Source: an uncultured Verrucomicrobia subdivision 3 bacterium (lineage in GTDB: Bacteria > Verrucomicrobiota > Verrucomicrobiia > Limisphaerales > UBA11358). From it: a stretch of 64,000 bases of DNA. Both the position numbers and the translations under genes were made by a program. Positions 44,716 through 54,061 of this stretch are shown one piece after another (position 1 is the first letter of the stretch; each line of letters starts with the position of its first letter). The notes under the pieces are model-generated. The model was not told the origin of the DNA, ran no database searches, and worked only from the letters and a program-made list of their open reading frames with translations. The stretch is from contig CAINLR010000001.1 in the NCBI GenBank assembly GCA_903850425.1, positions 171,538 to 235,537 of the forward strand, in the 5' to 3' direction.

Positions 44716-47424
44716 TTAAGCCTTGGCCACCAACTGCCGCAACACGAACGGCAAAATGCCGCCGTGCTGGTAGTAGTCAATCTCGATGGGCGTATCAATG
44801 CGGCAGCGGACGTTTACGTTTTCCACGGAGCCGTCCTTGCGCGTGATCTTGAGCGTGAGATCTTGCTGCGGCTTGATGCTCGCGTCGAGGCCCACGATGT
44901 CGTAGGTCTCGGTGCCATCGAGTTTGAGGCTCAAGGCCGTGGTGCCTTCTTTGAACTGGAGCGGCAGCACGCCCATGCCGACGAGGTTGCTGCGGTGGAT
45001 GCGCTCGAAGCTCTGCGCCACGACGGCTTTCACGCCGAGGAGGTTCGTGCCTTTCGCCGCCCAGTCGCGCGAGGAGCCGGTGCCGTATTCCTGGCCAGCG
45101 ATGATGACGAGCGGCGTTTTCTCGGCCTGATATTTCATCGAGGCGTCATAGATGCTGACCTGTTCGCCGGACGGCTGCAACTTGGTCACGCCGCCTTCCA
45201 CGCCGGGGACCATGAGGTTCTTGATGCGGACATTCGCGAACGTGCCGCGCGTCATCACGCGGTCGTTGCCGCGCCGCGAGCCGTAGCTGTTGAAGTCTTC
45301 CACGGCGACGCCGTGTTCGACGAGATATTTTCCGGCGGGCGTGGTTTTTTTGAAGGAGCCGGCGGGCGAAATATGATCGGTCGTCACGCTGTCACCAAAA
45401 ATCCCAAGCGCACGCGCACCGGTGATGGGCTTGATGCTGCCGGGCGTCATTGAGAAACCCTCGAAGAACGGCGGCTCCTGAATATAGGTGGACTGGCGGT
45501 CCCATTCATACACGTTGCCGGTGCTCGACGGAATTTCGTTCCACTTGGGATTCTGGGCGGCGAAATCTTTGTAGAGGTTGCGGAAGATTTCCGGCTGCAA
45601 GGCGGCCTGCATGAGGTCGCGGACTTCGCGCAGACTCGGCCAGAGGTCGCGCAAATAAACGGGCTTGCCGTCTTTGCCGGTGCCGAGCGCGTCGTTGGCC
45701 AGGTCAATGTCCACGCGGCCCGCGAGCGCAAAGGCGACGACGAGCGGGGGCGACATGAGGAAGTTCGCCTTGATGTTCTGATGCACGCGCGCTTCGAAGT
45801 TGCGGTTGCCGGACAACACGGCGGCCGCGATCAGGTTGTTTTTCACCACGGCTTCTTCAATCGGCGCGGCGAGCGGACCGGAGTTGCCAATGCAAGTGGT
45901 GCAACCATAGCCGACGAGGTTGAAGCCGAGTTGGTCCAGATAAGGCTGGAGGCCGGTCTTGCCCAAATAATCCGTGACCACGCGGGAACCGGGCGCGAGC
46001 GAGGCTTTGACCGAGGCATTGACCGTCAGCCCTTTTTCAACCGCTTTCTTCGCCAGCAAACCGGCGGCGAGCATGACGCTGGGGTTGCTGGTGTTGGTGC
46101 AACTCGTGATGGCCGCGATCAAAACCGAACCGTGGCCGATGGTGGATTTGTGGCCGTTGAGCGCAACATCGGCTTTGGTCTTGCCGAGGTCTTCGGCCTT
46201 CATGCCAAAACCATTTTCAGTGACGGGCTTGCTGAATGCCGTGGTGAATTCGTTTTTCAGCTTTGGCAATTCGATGCGGTCTTGCGGACGTTTCGGACCA
46301 GCGACGCTGGGCAACACGCTGCCGAGATCGAGTTCGATTTCCTGCGAGTAAACCACTTCGCCCTTTTTCGGAATGCCCCAAAGTCCTTGCGCCTTGTAAT
46401 AATTCTCGTAGGTCTTGACGGCTTCTTCGCTGCGGCCGGTCGCGCGAAGATAATTCGCACACTCGGCGTCAATCGGAAAGAAGCCCATCGTCGCGCCGTA
46501 TTCCGGCGCCATGTTCGCGATGGTCGCGCGATCAACGAGCGGCAGCGCGGTCGCGCCGGGGCCGAAGAATTCCACGAACTTGCCAACGACTTTCGCCTTG
46601 CGCAAAATCTGCGTGACGGTCAGCGCAACATCCGTGGCGGTGACCCCTTCGCGAATCGAACCGGTGAGATGCACGCCCACGACATCGGGTGTCAGGAAAT
46701 AAACCGGCTGACCGAGCATACCCGCTTCGGCTTCGATGCCGCCGACGCCCCAGCCGACGATGCCGAGGCCGTTGATCATGGTCGTGTGCGAGTCGGTGCC
46801 GACGAGCGTGTCGGGATAATAAACCTCGCCGGCGCTCAAAACGCCCTTGGCGAGATACTCCAAATTCACTTGATGCACGATGCCGATGCCCGGCGGCACG
46901 ACCTTGAACGTGTCGAAGGCTTGCATGCCCCATTTGAGAAACTGGTAACGTTCGCGGTTGCGTGCGAATTCCAAATCCAGATTCTTCGCCATCGAATCCG
47001 CGCCACCGGCGAAATCCACCTGCACCGAGTGGTCAACGACGAGATCCACCGGCACGAGCGGCTCGATGATCTTGGGATTTTTGCCGAGTTTCGCGACCGC
47101 CGTGCGCATCGCCGCCAAATCCACGAGCAGCGGCACGCCGGTAAAATCTTGCAGCACGATGCGCGCGACCACGAACGGGATTTCCGCTGTGCGCGTCTCG
47201 GTCGCCCGCCAGTTGGCGAGTTCCTTGATGTTCGCCTCGTGGACTTTTTTGCCGTCGCAGTTGCGCAAGACGGATTCCAGCACGAGACGGATGGAAACGG
47301 GCAGCTTGGAGATGGGGCCGACGCCGGCTTTTTCCAAGGCAGGCAGGGAATAAAATTGCCCGGGCTGGCCGTTGCCGAGTTCGAATTGCTGCAGCGTGTT
47401 GAAAAGGTTGTGTGATGCGCTCAT
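44716..47424 (-). CDS. acnA: Aconitate hydratase A
   Basis: 902 residues, the length of AcnA/IRP-type enzymes. It interconverts citrate and isocitrate in the TCA cycle. The [4Fe-4S] cysteines are in '[18 protein letters not shown]' and '[14 protein letters not shown]'. '[35 protein letters not shown]', '[23 protein letters not shown]' and '[48 protein letters not shown]' are the conserved domain 1-4 segments. The start '[34 protein letters not shown]' fits. It stands alone, with a receiver-only protein gene upstream on the same strand. Confidence 0.98.
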   Translation of the reverse strand: MSASHNLFNTLQQFELGNGQPGQFYSLPALEKAGVGPISKLPVSIRLVLESVLRNCDGKKVHEANIKELANWRATETRTAEIPFVVARIVLQDFTGVPLLVDLAAMRTAVAKLGKNPKIIEPLVPVDLVVDHSVQVDFAGGADSMAKNLDLEFARNRERYQFLKWGMQAFDTFKVVPPGIGIVHQVNLEYLAKGVLSAGEVYYPDTLVGTDSHTTMINGLGIVGWGVGGIEAEAGMLGQPVYFLTPDVVGVHLTGSIREGVTATDVALTVTQILRKAKVVGKFVEFFGPGATALPLVDRATIANMAPEYGATMGFFPIDAECANYLRATGRSEEAVKTYENYYKAQGLWGIPKKGEVVYSQEIELDLGSVLPSVAGPKRPQDRIELPKLKNEFTTAFSKPVTENGFGMKAEDLGKTKADVALNGHKSTIGHGSVLIAAITSCTNTSNPSVMLAAGLLAKKAVEKGLTVNASVKASLAPGSRVVTDYLGKTGLQPYLDQLGFNLVGYGCTTCIGNSGPLAAPIEEAVVKNNLIAAAVLSGNRNFEARVHQNIKANFLMSPPLVVAFALAGRVDIDLANDALGTGKDGKPVYLRDLWPSLREVRDLMQAALQPEIFRNLYKDFAAQNPKWNEIPSSTGNVYEWDRQSTYIQEPPFFEGFSMTPGSIKPITGARALGIFGDSVTTDHISPAGSFKKTTPAGKYLVEHGVAVEDFNSYGSRRGNDRVMTRGTFANVRIKNLMVPGVEGGVTKLQPSGEQVSIYDASMKYQAEKTPLVIIAGQEYGTGSSRDWAAKGTNLLGVKAVVAQSFERIHRSNLVGMGVLPLQFKEGTTALSLKLDGTETYDIVGLDASIKPQQDLTLKITRKDGSVENVNVRCRIDTPIEIDYYQHGGILPFVLRQLVAKA

Positions 47425-47568
47425 TTAATGATGTAATTGAAAAACAATCACCAGAAAATGAAGTTTGCGCGCGGCGGTGTCAAGCGAAGGGCGCAGGGAA
47501 ACGCAAATAGCGAAGCCCGGATTGCCCTGATCGCGGAGGTTGGCGCGGCGGGTGAAGCGGCGGCGGCG

Positions 47569-47949
47569 TTAATTCAGCGCCGCCGTAATGTGCAGAATCT
47601 CCGCGATGCGCTTTTCAAGCCGGTTCATGTCCAGCGGTTTGGTAAAGAAATCCTCCGCATGCATGGCGGCGGTGCGCTTGGTGATGTCGCCCGTAAGCGC
47701 GCTCATGAAAATGACGGGAATTTTTTTGGTGTTGGGCTGACGGCGCAGAATTTCGCAGACGGACAGGCCGTCAAGATCGGGCAGCAAAATATCCAGCAGG
47801 ATGAGATTGGGCTTCATCTGCCGCGCCTGGCTCAAAGCGTGAATGCCATCGTTGGCTACGATCAAGTCATAGCCGTGGTCGCGGAGTTTGTATTGCAACA
47901 ACTCGATGAAATCATTCTCGTCATCAACGATCAGAATGCGCGGTAACAT
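47569..47949 (-). CDS. Stand-alone receiver-domain response regulator
   Basis: 126 residues, only a CheY-like receiver: 'PRILIVDDENDFIELLQYKLRDHGYDLIVANDG' (acidic pair), 'LILLDILLPDLDGLSVCEIL' (phospho-Asp), 'IFMSALTGD' and 'DFFTKPLDMNRLEKRIAEIL' (Lys-Pro). It has no output domain, so it must act by protein contact with a kinase or other partner encoded elsewhere. It is 144 bp upstream of acnA, which does not imply a functional link. Confidence 0.95.
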   Translation of the reverse strand: MLPRILIVDDENDFIELLQYKLRDHGYDLIVANDGIHALSQARQMKPNLILLDILLPDLDGLSVCEILRRQPNTKKIPVIFMSALTGDITKRTAAMHAEDFFTKPLDMNRLEKRIAEILHITAALN

Positions 47950-48202
47950 TCGGAAAATCTAGCCGAGCCCCTGCCAAACGCAAAGACGAGCGCGTTAAAT
48001 CCTGGTGACGAACTGGCAACGGAAAAGGGCGGGAGGCTGGTAAGCAGCGGTGGGCAGCCGACGACGCGGACGAGGCAAGCGGCGCGGCGCGAAGGGCATT
48101 GACGCCGTCGTTGGTCGTCGCCAGAATCACGGCAAAATTATGAAAGTGCCCGCCTTAATCCGGGAGCGGCCAGAGTCCCAGACTCGTCACGCCTCACGCC
48201 TC

Positions 48203-49096
48203 ATGCAGCCCGCGTCCGTTCCGACGGTGGACCAGGTCATGGTCGAGGAACGCGCCGCCTCCTTCGGCAAGCGCAGCCTCAAGACCTCCGCCAAGCTCGC
48301 GGGGCTCAAGATGACGGTCGCCATGTGCGATCTCACCACGCTCGAAGGCAAGGATACCCCGGGCAAAGTCGCCTATCTCTGCCGCAAAGCGCTCCAGCCG
48401 ATTGACGCGAAATACGAGGTGCCGAGCTGCGCCGCTGTGTGCGTCTATCCGAACATGGTCAAATACGCGCGGCAGTTTCTTGGCGAAAATTCTCCCGTCA
48501 ACATCGCCGCCGTGGCCACCGGTTTTCCGAGCGGACAATTTCCCCGGCCGACGAAACTCGCCGAGGTGCGCCGCGCCGTGGCCGATGGCGCGGATGAAAT
48601 TGACATGGTCATTGATCGTTGCGCCTTTCTCGCCGGCGATCACGCGAAAGTGTTCGACGAAATCGCCGCCACGAAGGAAGCCTGCGGCCCGGCGCATTTG
48701 AAAGTCATTCTCGAAACCGGCGAACTCGTCACCTACGACAATGTCCGCCTCGCCAGCGAAATCGCCATGCAGGCCGGCGGCGATTTCATCAAGACCAGCA
48801 CCGGCAAAGTGTCGCCCGCCGCGACGATGCCCGTCACGCTGGTGATGCTGGAGGCCATCCGCGATTACTTTTTCGCCACCGGCATCCGCATCGGCATGAA
48901 ACCCGCCGGCGGCATCCGCACGTCCAAGCAGGCGCTCGCCTATCTCGTGATGGTCAAGGAAACGCTCGGCGACGACTGGCTCACGCCCGAGCTGTTCCGC
49001 TTCGGCGCGAGCACGCTCGTCAATGACGTGCTCATGCAAATCGTGAAGAACGGCGAGGGAAATTATCAAGGCTCGGATTACTTCTCGCTGCCGTGA
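48203..49096 (+). CDS. deoC: Deoxyribose-phosphate aldolase
   Basis: I take the ATG at 48203 (297 residues) because the upstream part is a TCACGCC-type simple repeat; 48140 is the alternative. It splits 2-deoxyribose 5-phosphate into glyceraldehyde 3-phosphate and acetaldehyde. 'MTVAMCDLTTLEGKDTPGKVAYLCRKA', 'AAVCVYPNMVKYA', 'GADEIDMVIDRCAF', 'HLKVILETGELVTYDNV' (Schiff-base Lys), 'GGDFIKTSTGKV' and 'IGMKPAGGIRTSKQAL' (second Lys) are all intact, in the style of the longer DERA group. The stop overlaps the next GTG by four bases, and an aldehyde dehydrogenase follows, so the acetaldehyde is probably oxidised by the same operon. Confidence 0.95.
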   Translation: MQPASVPTVDQVMVEERAASFGKRSLKTSAKLAGLKMTVAMCDLTTLEGKDTPGKVAYLCRKALQPIDAKYEVPSCAAVCVYPNMVKYARQFLGENSPVNIAAVATGFPSGQFPRPTKLAEVRRAVADGADEIDMVIDRCAFLAGDHAKVFDEIAATKEACGPAHLKVILETGELVTYDNVRLASEIAMQAGGDFIKTSTGKVSPAATMPVTLVMLEAIRDYFFATGIRIGMKPAGGIRTSKQALAYLVMVKETLGDDWLTPELFRFGASTLVNDVLMQIVKNGEGNYQGSDYFSLP

Positions 49097-49566
49097 GCAC
49101 GAAGCTGAAATTCTCCGCCAAACTCGTCCCGGCTGGCGCGGACGGGAATTTATGCCTGCTGCATTTCCCGTTGGATTTCGTGAAGACGTTCGGCACGCGC
49201 GCCCGCGTTCCGGTCGCAGGCACGATCAACGATTTTCCATTCCGCAGCTCCCTCATGCCGAGAAATGGCAAATACGTCATGTGCATCAACCAAGCGATGC
49301 AGGCCGGCGCGAAAGTGAAGACTGGCGACACCGTGCGCTTTGTCATGCAGCGCGACGACCAGCCGCGCACCGTTGCGGTTCCGCCGGCCTTGAAGCAGGC
49401 GCTGGCCGCGCAACCCAAAGCCAAGGCCGTGTTCGACAAACTTTCCTACTCGCACCAAAAGGAATACGCGGATTGGATTGCAGGTGCCAAGCAGGCGGAA
49501 ACCGTGGAGCGCCGACTTAAGAAACTCATTCCCGTTTTACTCGCCAAGCAAAGCGCCAAAGCCTGA
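49093..49566 (+). CDS. YdeI/OmpD-associated-like protein with DUF1905
   Basis: 157 residues from a GTG overlapping the deoC stop (GTGA). The N-terminal DUF1905 beta-barrel ('LKFSAKLVPAGADGNLCLLHFPLDFVKTFGTRARVPVAGTINDFPFRSSLMPRNGKYVMCINQAMQAGAKVKTGDTVRFVMQRD') is followed by the YdeI/OmpD-associated helical tail ('PPALKQALAAQPKAKAVFDKLSYSHQKEYADWIAGAKQAETVERRLKKLI'). Members are common and poorly understood. Here translational coupling to deoC and the aldehyde dehydrogenase gene 9 bp later puts it in a deoxyribose operon, a context that I do not know as usual for this family. Confidence 0.88.
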   Translation: MSTKLKFSAKLVPAGADGNLCLLHFPLDFVKTFGTRARVPVAGTINDFPFRSSLMPRNGKYVMCINQAMQAGAKVKTGDTVRFVMQRDDQPRTVAVPPALKQALAAQPKAKAVFDKLSYSHQKEYADWIAGAKQAETVERRLKKLIPVLLAKQSAKA

Positions 49567-49575
49567 AGAATTTTT

Positions 49576-51114
49576 ATGAAGACGAAACTCACGCCCGTCA
49601 AACCTTCTCCCAAGCGCGCCGTCGCCGCTGCCACGCACGCCGTTGTGCCGCTCAAGGAGCGTCGCCTAAACTTCGGCGACAAGTGGGACTACGCACCCGC
49701 GCCGGAGGATTCCAAGAATTACGTCATCGCGCCACGCCACGGTTTGTTCATCAACGGCAAATTTGTCGCGCCGCATTCGGGCAAGCATTTCGACACGATC
49801 AATCCCGCCACCGAGGACAAGATCACCGAAATCGCGCTCGGCGATGCGGAAGACGTGGACATCGCGGTGAAGGCCGCGCGCCGCGCTTACGAAAAAGTCT
49901 GGAGCAAAATGCCCGGTCGCGAACGCGGCAAATATCTTTACCGCATCGCCCGCATCATCCAGGAAAAATCGCGCGAACTCGCCGTGCTCGAAAGCATGGA
50001 CGGCGGCAAGCCCATCAAGGAAACGCGCGACGTAGATTTGCCCATCGTCGCCGCGCACTTTTTTTATCACGCCGGCTGGGCGGACAAACTGCAATACGCT
50101 TTTCCCGGTCGCACGCCGCGTCCGCTTGGCGTGGTTGGGCAGATCATTCCGTGGAATTTTCCGCTGCTGATGGCCGCGTGGAAAATCGCCCCGGCGCTCG
50201 CGTGCGGCAACACTGTCATCATCAAGCCGTCCAAGACCACCAGCCTCACGCTGGTGCGGCTCGCGCAGATTTTTCAGGAGGCGGAATTGCCGGAAGGCGT
50301 GGTCAATGTCATCACCGGCGTCGGCGAAACCGGCACGGCCATCGTCAAGCATCCGGACGTGAACAAAATCGCGTTCACCGGCTCGACGGAAATCGGCAAG
50401 CAGCTTGCGCAGATGATCGTCGGCACGGACAAGCGCATCACGCTCGAACTCGGCGGCAAGGCGGCGAACATCGTGTTCGAGGACGCGCCGATTGACCAGG
50501 CCATCGAAGGCATCATCGCCGGAATTTATTTCAACATGGGCCACGTCTGCTGCGCCGGTTCGCGATTGTTCGTGCAGGAAAGCATTTATCCGAAAGTCGT
50601 CAAGAAACTGCGCGACCGCATCCAGACGTTGCGCATTGGCAATCCGCTCGATAAAAACACCGACATCGGCGCGATCAACAACAAACCGCAGCTCGAAAAA
50701 ATCCGCGAACTCGTCCAGAGCGGCGCGGATGAAGGGGCCGAGGTGGTGCAAACTACCTGCAAACTTCCGGAACGCGGCTACTGGTATCCACCGACGTTTC
50801 TCACCGGCGTCACCGCGTCGCATCGCGTGGCGCAGGAGGAGATTTTCGGGCCGGTGTTGAGCGTGATGACGTTCCGCACGCCGGAGGAAGCATTCGAGCG
50901 CGCCAACAACACGCCCTACGGCTTGAGCGCCGGCGTGTGGACGGACAAAGGCAGCAAGATCTTCAAGATGGTCAACAAGCTGCGTGCCGGCGTGGTCTGG
51001 GCGAACACCTACAATAAGTTCGATCCGACGAGTCCGTTTGGCGGCTACAAGGAAAGCGGCTTCGGCCGCGAAGGCGGCGTGCAAGGATTGGCGGCGTATT
51101 GTAAACTGGATTGA
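49576..51114 (+). CDS. NAD(P)-dependent aldehyde dehydrogenase
   Basis: 512 residues. '[48 protein letters not shown]' is the usual start. '[43 protein letters not shown]', '[11 protein letters not shown]', '[16 protein letters not shown]' (general-base Glu) and '[15 protein letters not shown]' (catalytic Cys) are complete, as is '[36 protein letters not shown]'. In the same operon as deoC, so oxidation of the acetaldehyde that DeoC releases is the likely reaction. The ~70-residue N-terminal extension ([20 protein letters not shown]...) is Lys/Ala-rich and not part of the fold. Confidence 0.95.
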   Translation: MKTKLTPVKPSPKRAVAAATHAVVPLKERRLNFGDKWDYAPAPEDSKNYVIAPRHGLFINGKFVAPHSGKHFDTINPATEDKITEIALGDAEDVDIAVKAARRAYEKVWSKMPGRERGKYLYRIARIIQEKSRELAVLESMDGGKPIKETRDVDLPIVAAHFFYHAGWADKLQYAFPGRTPRPLGVVGQIIPWNFPLLMAAWKIAPALACGNTVIIKPSKTTSLTLVRLAQIFQEAELPEGVVNVITGVGETGTAIVKHPDVNKIAFTGSTEIGKQLAQMIVGTDKRITLELGGKAANIVFEDAPIDQAIEGIIAGIYFNMGHVCCAGSRLFVQESIYPKVVKKLRDRIQTLRIGNPLDKNTDIGAINNKPQLEKIRELVQSGADEGAEVVQTTCKLPERGYWYPPTFLTGVTASHRVAQEEIFGPVLSVMTFRTPEEAFERANNTPYGLSAGVWTDKGSKIFKMVNKLRAGVVWANTYNKFDPTSPFGGYKESGFGREGGVQGLAAYCKLD

Positions 51115-51389
51115 GACGCGCCAACTGTTTTGTTCCGAACGGCAATCGCGTCAGCCTTTACAGCTATGATTTCCCCGTGGCTTTCAACCGCGGATTCAAG
51201 CCGAACGAGATTGCCGAGGTCCAGCGTGCGATTGCGGATCGCCGTGCGGAAATTGTGGAGCGACGGCTTGAACAGCTTGTATCGGTCGGTGTCTGGATCA
51301 AGGCAATGCGGGTTAACCCGGATATTTTACACGGTTGCGAAAGGCCGAAGACGGAGCGCAGGTTGGCAACCTGCCGGCACCCGATTTGA
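51111..51389 (+). pseudogene. Possible remnant of a DUF4160-like gene
   Basis: A 92-codon ORF from a TTG that overlaps the dehydrogenase stop. The middle, 'YDFPVAFNRGFKPNEIAEVQRAIADRRAEIVERRLEQL', resembles the C-terminal part of DUF4160-type small proteins (GF-x-x-x-E-x-x-x-(I/V)Q...NR...), often found beside toxin-antitoxin-like genes. The N-terminal half with its His-rich motif is missing. The ORF then runs into a GCAGGTTGGCAACCTGC hairpin repeat and stops. Probably a decayed gene fragment, but similarity is by memory only. Confidence 0.35.
51362..51376. repeat. Short hairpin repeat CAGGTT-GGC-AACCTG
   Basis: A perfect six-base stem with GGC loop, flanked by GCG and C, in the 3' part of the remnant ORF between two converging genes. 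It is the same type as the hairpins at 8248 and 18890. Confidence 0.5.
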
Positions 51390-51395
51390 CACGCC

Positions 51396-52682
51396 CTAAG
51401 GCAGCTGAACCAACAGCCGATAAAATCGCTGGTTCACACCGTCCATTTGGTTTGTCATACAGATGTTCGCACCAGTGCCTTGAAACTGACTGCCGAGATT
51501 CGTCCACTGATTTGAATTCAAGATGGGACTAGACTGAAGTTGATATTGCAAGTTGGGGATCGAATCCCAACAAAGCGCCAGGGCTAAATTGTTCGCGGAA
51601 ATCTGGGTGGTTAAGAGCGGCGCCACAGGCGTGATTCTGAGCACGCGGCTATTTGCATATTCGCTCAGATAAAGCGAATCATCGTCCCCGAATTTCAAAC
51701 CGGTGGCATTATCAAAGCCAGTGCCGACCAGGTTGGTGCGACCGTTGAGATCGAGTTGGAGCAAATTCCCCGCGCCACTAATGACATAAATACTGGTGCC
51801 CCAAAAACCGCCGTGGGCTGAAGCCAGTTGACAACCCGCCTGTGAACCGGACTGAACACCAGAAACAAAATTGCTGCTGAGGAACATGCCACTGGAAGAA
51901 AACAGCCACAGATTCCGCTCGTTTTCGGCGGAAACTACGATGCGATTTGTCATGTCCATGGCCAAGTGGTTGGGGCGCGCCGGGCCGTTGGTATTGAGTA
52001 TGATAAAAGAACCATTGGAGATCATTCCCCAATTGCCGGTGTCGGGATAATTGGGATTGGTAAATCCTCCGCCATCGGCGACCAACAATCGTCCAAACCG
52101 GTCAAAAGAAAGTCCCGTCGGGTTTCTTAAAGTAATTGTCGGAGGAACTAAAATAGAGACCTGGTTGCTTTGTGGGCCACTCTGCGCAATCATTTTGACA
52201 ACGCCAGCCCCCGCATTTGCATAGCCCCCCACCAGCACGGTTCCCGGAGTGCCGGAAACTGTCCCGCTGCGGTCCACCACGACCGAATCAGGATCCTGTA
52301 TGGGAGTCCCGATTTGTTGGACCGGTGAGCCACCGATGCCGATGCGCCAGATGTTGGTGACATCCGTCGTGCAACCACCGCACTCGTCGCGACCGCTAAA
52401 CAATGTGCCATCACTTGCAAAATCTATTTCTTTGGGATGTGTGGGGGTGGCATAAGTCGTCGTGATTGCCCCCGGAACATTTGGTGTCGCCGCGTTCAGG
52501 CAAATACGCGGCAGAAGCAGCCATATGGCGACAAGAGAAAAAAAGAAAAAGGAGGCAGTTCTTGGTTTTGACAACTCGCCTGAACAAGTTGGAGACGACG
52601 CAAACTGGTCGGCTTGGGATATAAAAATGGCCGGCGAGTTTGCGCCATGAGTGAGAATTAGGATTGCAGCCTGGTTCCTCAT
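51396..52682 (-). CDS. Exported NHL/SMP-30-like beta-propeller protein with FYRL-type module
   Basis: The ATG at 52682 gives 428 residues; the track's earlier start passes through repeats and is unlikely. A hydrophobic segment 'SFFFFSLVAIWLLLPRICLNA' after a ~45-residue lead is probably the signal region. Propeller-like repeats follow: 'EIDFASDGTLFSGRDECGG', 'PDSVVVDRSGTVSGTPGTVLVGGY', 'PTGLSFDRFGRLLVADGGGF', 'PNHLAMDMTNRIVVSAENERNLWLF', 'ATGLKFGDDDSLYLSEYANSRVLRI'. The last ~80 residues 'LQYQLQSSPILNSNQWTNLGSQF...RFYRLLVQLP' are the shared C-terminal module. No enzymatic function is assigned. Codon use is less GC-biased than in neighbouring housekeeping genes. Confidence 0.75.
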   Translation of the reverse strand: MRNQAAILILTHGANSPAIFISQADQFASSPTCSGELSKPRTASFFFFSLVAIWLLLPRICLNAATPNVPGAITTTYATPTHPKEIDFASDGTLFSGRDECGGCTTDVTNIWRIGIGGSPVQQIGTPIQDPDSVVVDRSGTVSGTPGTVLVGGYANAGAGVVKMIAQSGPQSNQVSILVPPTITLRNPTGLSFDRFGRLLVADGGGFTNPNYPDTGNWGMISNGSFIILNTNGPARPNHLAMDMTNRIVVSAENERNLWLFSSSGMFLSSNFVSGVQSGSQAGCQLASAHGGFWGTSIYVISGAGNLLQLDLNGRTNLVGTGFDNATGLKFGDDDSLYLSEYANSRVLRITPVAPLLTTQISANNLALALCWDSIPNLQYQLQSSPILNSNQWTNLGSQFQGTGANICMTNQMDGVNQRFYRLLVQLP

Positions 52683-52747
52683 GCGTTGCTTATTGCATAA
52701 GCAAGAGGCGCACCGCGCGTCAACTTTTATCTGCAAGATTTTATTGC

Positions 52748-52897
52748 CACGGATGGCCACGGATGGCCACGGATTTATTTCGCAGGTAGGGCGCGTCGCT
52801 CCGCGCGCGCCGCCACACAAAATTTCACAAACGGCGCGCACGGAGTGACGCTCCCTACCAAAACGTTTCATCCATGTTCATCCGCGTCCATCCGTGG
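52748..52897. repeat. CCACGGAT-type hairpin interrupted by the palindromic element (nested repeats)
   Basis: Left arm: CCACGGATGGCCACGGATGG and one more ACGGAT unit. Right arm: TTTCATCCATGTTCATCC then GCGTCCATCCGTGG. Between them lies the GTAGGG...CCCTACC palindrome (52786-52859). In the 35748 copy the arms enclose only ~28 bases, so the palindrome looks inserted in the loop. Confidence 0.8.
52786..52859. repeat. Palindromic ~75-bp element, copy 2
   Basis: GTAGGGCGCGTCGCTCC at the left end and GGAGTGACGCTCCCTACC at the right form near-perfect inverted arms of ~27 bases with a centre rich in A (ACACAAAATTTCACAAA). The right half matches the in-frame copy at 29601 with few changes. Confidence 0.85.
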
Positions 52898-52972
52898 TTG
52901 AATTCAATTCTCTGCCCGGCCGCAAATTGCAAAACGTTGCGCCGGCTGGGTTCCGATGTTTTAATTTCGAAA

Positions 52973-54061
52973 ATGACGAATGCCCTCATCGCGTTGAGCG
53001 CAGTCCTGCTCGCCTGGCCGATGTTTCGCGGCGATCAAGGACTGACCGGTGTCGCGGCTGGCCGATTGCCGGAGGCGCTGGAACTCCGCTGGACTTTCAA
53101 AACCGGTCAGCCCATCAAATCCTCCGCTGCCATCGCGGAGCGCCGCGTTTTCATCGGCTCCGACGACAGTAATCTCTACGCGCTCTCAGCCGATACCGGC
53201 AAGCAACTGTGGTCGTTCAAAGCCGGGGAAAGCATCGAAGCTCCGCCGCTGGTGCTCGACGGCACGGTGTTCGTCGGATCAGTGGACAATAATCTCTACG
53301 CGCTCGGCGCCGCTACAGGTGCGTTGAAGTGGAAATACCAGACGGGCGATAAAATTCTCGGTGCCGCGAACTGGTTCCGCGTGGGCGAATCCCAGCGCAT
53401 TCTTGTCGGCAGCTACGATTACAAGCTCCACTGTGTGGACGCCGCGACCGGCAAGCCCGTGTGGACCTACGAAACCGGCAATTACATCAACGGCGCGCCG
53501 GCCGTGGGCGACGGCAAAATTGTATTCGGCGGTTGCGATGGCAAACTTCACGTCCTCGATGCCGCCACGGGCAAGGAACTTTCGTCGGTCGAGGCTGGCG
53601 CTTACATTCCTGGTTCTGCGGCCATTGCCAGCAATCGTGCCTACGTCGGCCACTATGGTAATGAAGTCATCTGCCTTGATCTCGCCGGCACGAACATTCT
53701 TTGGCGCTCGAAGCAGACCAACGCGGCGTTCTTCGCTTCGCCCGCCGTCACGGAGAAGCAAGTCATCATTGGTGCGCGCGACAAGAAACTTCACTGTCTC
53801 GATCGCGCGACCGGCACGCAGCTTTGGACCTTTGCCACGCAAGGCGACGTGGACAGCTCACCGGTAGTCGTCGGCGACAAAGTGGTGTTCGGTTCCGGCG
53901 ATGGCCGACTCTATCTCGTGAGTCTCGCCACGGGAAAGAAACTCTGGTCGTATGACCTCGGCAAAGAACTCACCGCTTCACCCGCCGTCGCCGACGGCTT
54001 GGTGATCATCGGCTGTGAAGACGGCGCGCTTTACGCCTTCGGCCCAAAACGAAGTCCCTGA
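52973..54061 (+). CDS. PQQ/BamB-like beta-propeller protein
   Basis: The ATG at 52973 (362 residues) supplies a short signal-like N-terminus (MTNALIALSAVLLAWPMFRGD); the track start lies within a repeat arm. Blades repeat the pattern 'VFIGSDDSNLYALSADTGKQLWSFKAGESIEAPPLV', 'VFVGSVDNNLYALGAATGALKWKYQTGDKI', 'ILVGSYDYKLHCVDAATGKPVWTYETGNYI' and on to 'VFGSGDGRLYLVSLATGKKLWSYDLGKEL', about eight blades. PQQ-type folds serve as enzymes or as scaffolds such as BamB; no PQQ ligand set is evident, so a scaffold is more likely. The stop overlaps the ATG of the glycosyltransferase (TGATG), so the two are coupled. Confidence 0.85.
   Translation: MTNALIALSAVLLAWPMFRGDQGLTGVAAGRLPEALELRWTFKTGQPIKSSAAIAERRVFIGSDDSNLYALSADTGKQLWSFKAGESIEAPPLVLDGTVFVGSVDNNLYALGAATGALKWKYQTGDKILGAANWFRVGESQRILVGSYDYKLHCVDAATGKPVWTYETGNYINGAPAVGDGKIVFGGCDGKLHVLDAATGKELSSVEAGAYIPGSAAIASNRAYVGHYGNEVICLDLAGTNILWRSKQTNAAFFASPAVTEKQVIIGARDKKLHCLDRATGTQLWTFATQGDVDSSPVVVGDKVVFGSGDGRLYLVSLATGKKLWSYDLGKELTASPAVADGLVIIGCEDGALYAFGPKRSP

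Noticed and set aside
45781-47415. 544-residue plus-strand ORF opposite acnA
   Set aside because: Antisense shadow of a certain acnA; low-complexity Arg/His/Gly/Val composition.
49666-51084. 472-residue minus-strand ORF opposite the aldehyde dehydrogenase
   Set aside because: Shadow with biased composition; the dehydrogenase catalytic motifs are intact.
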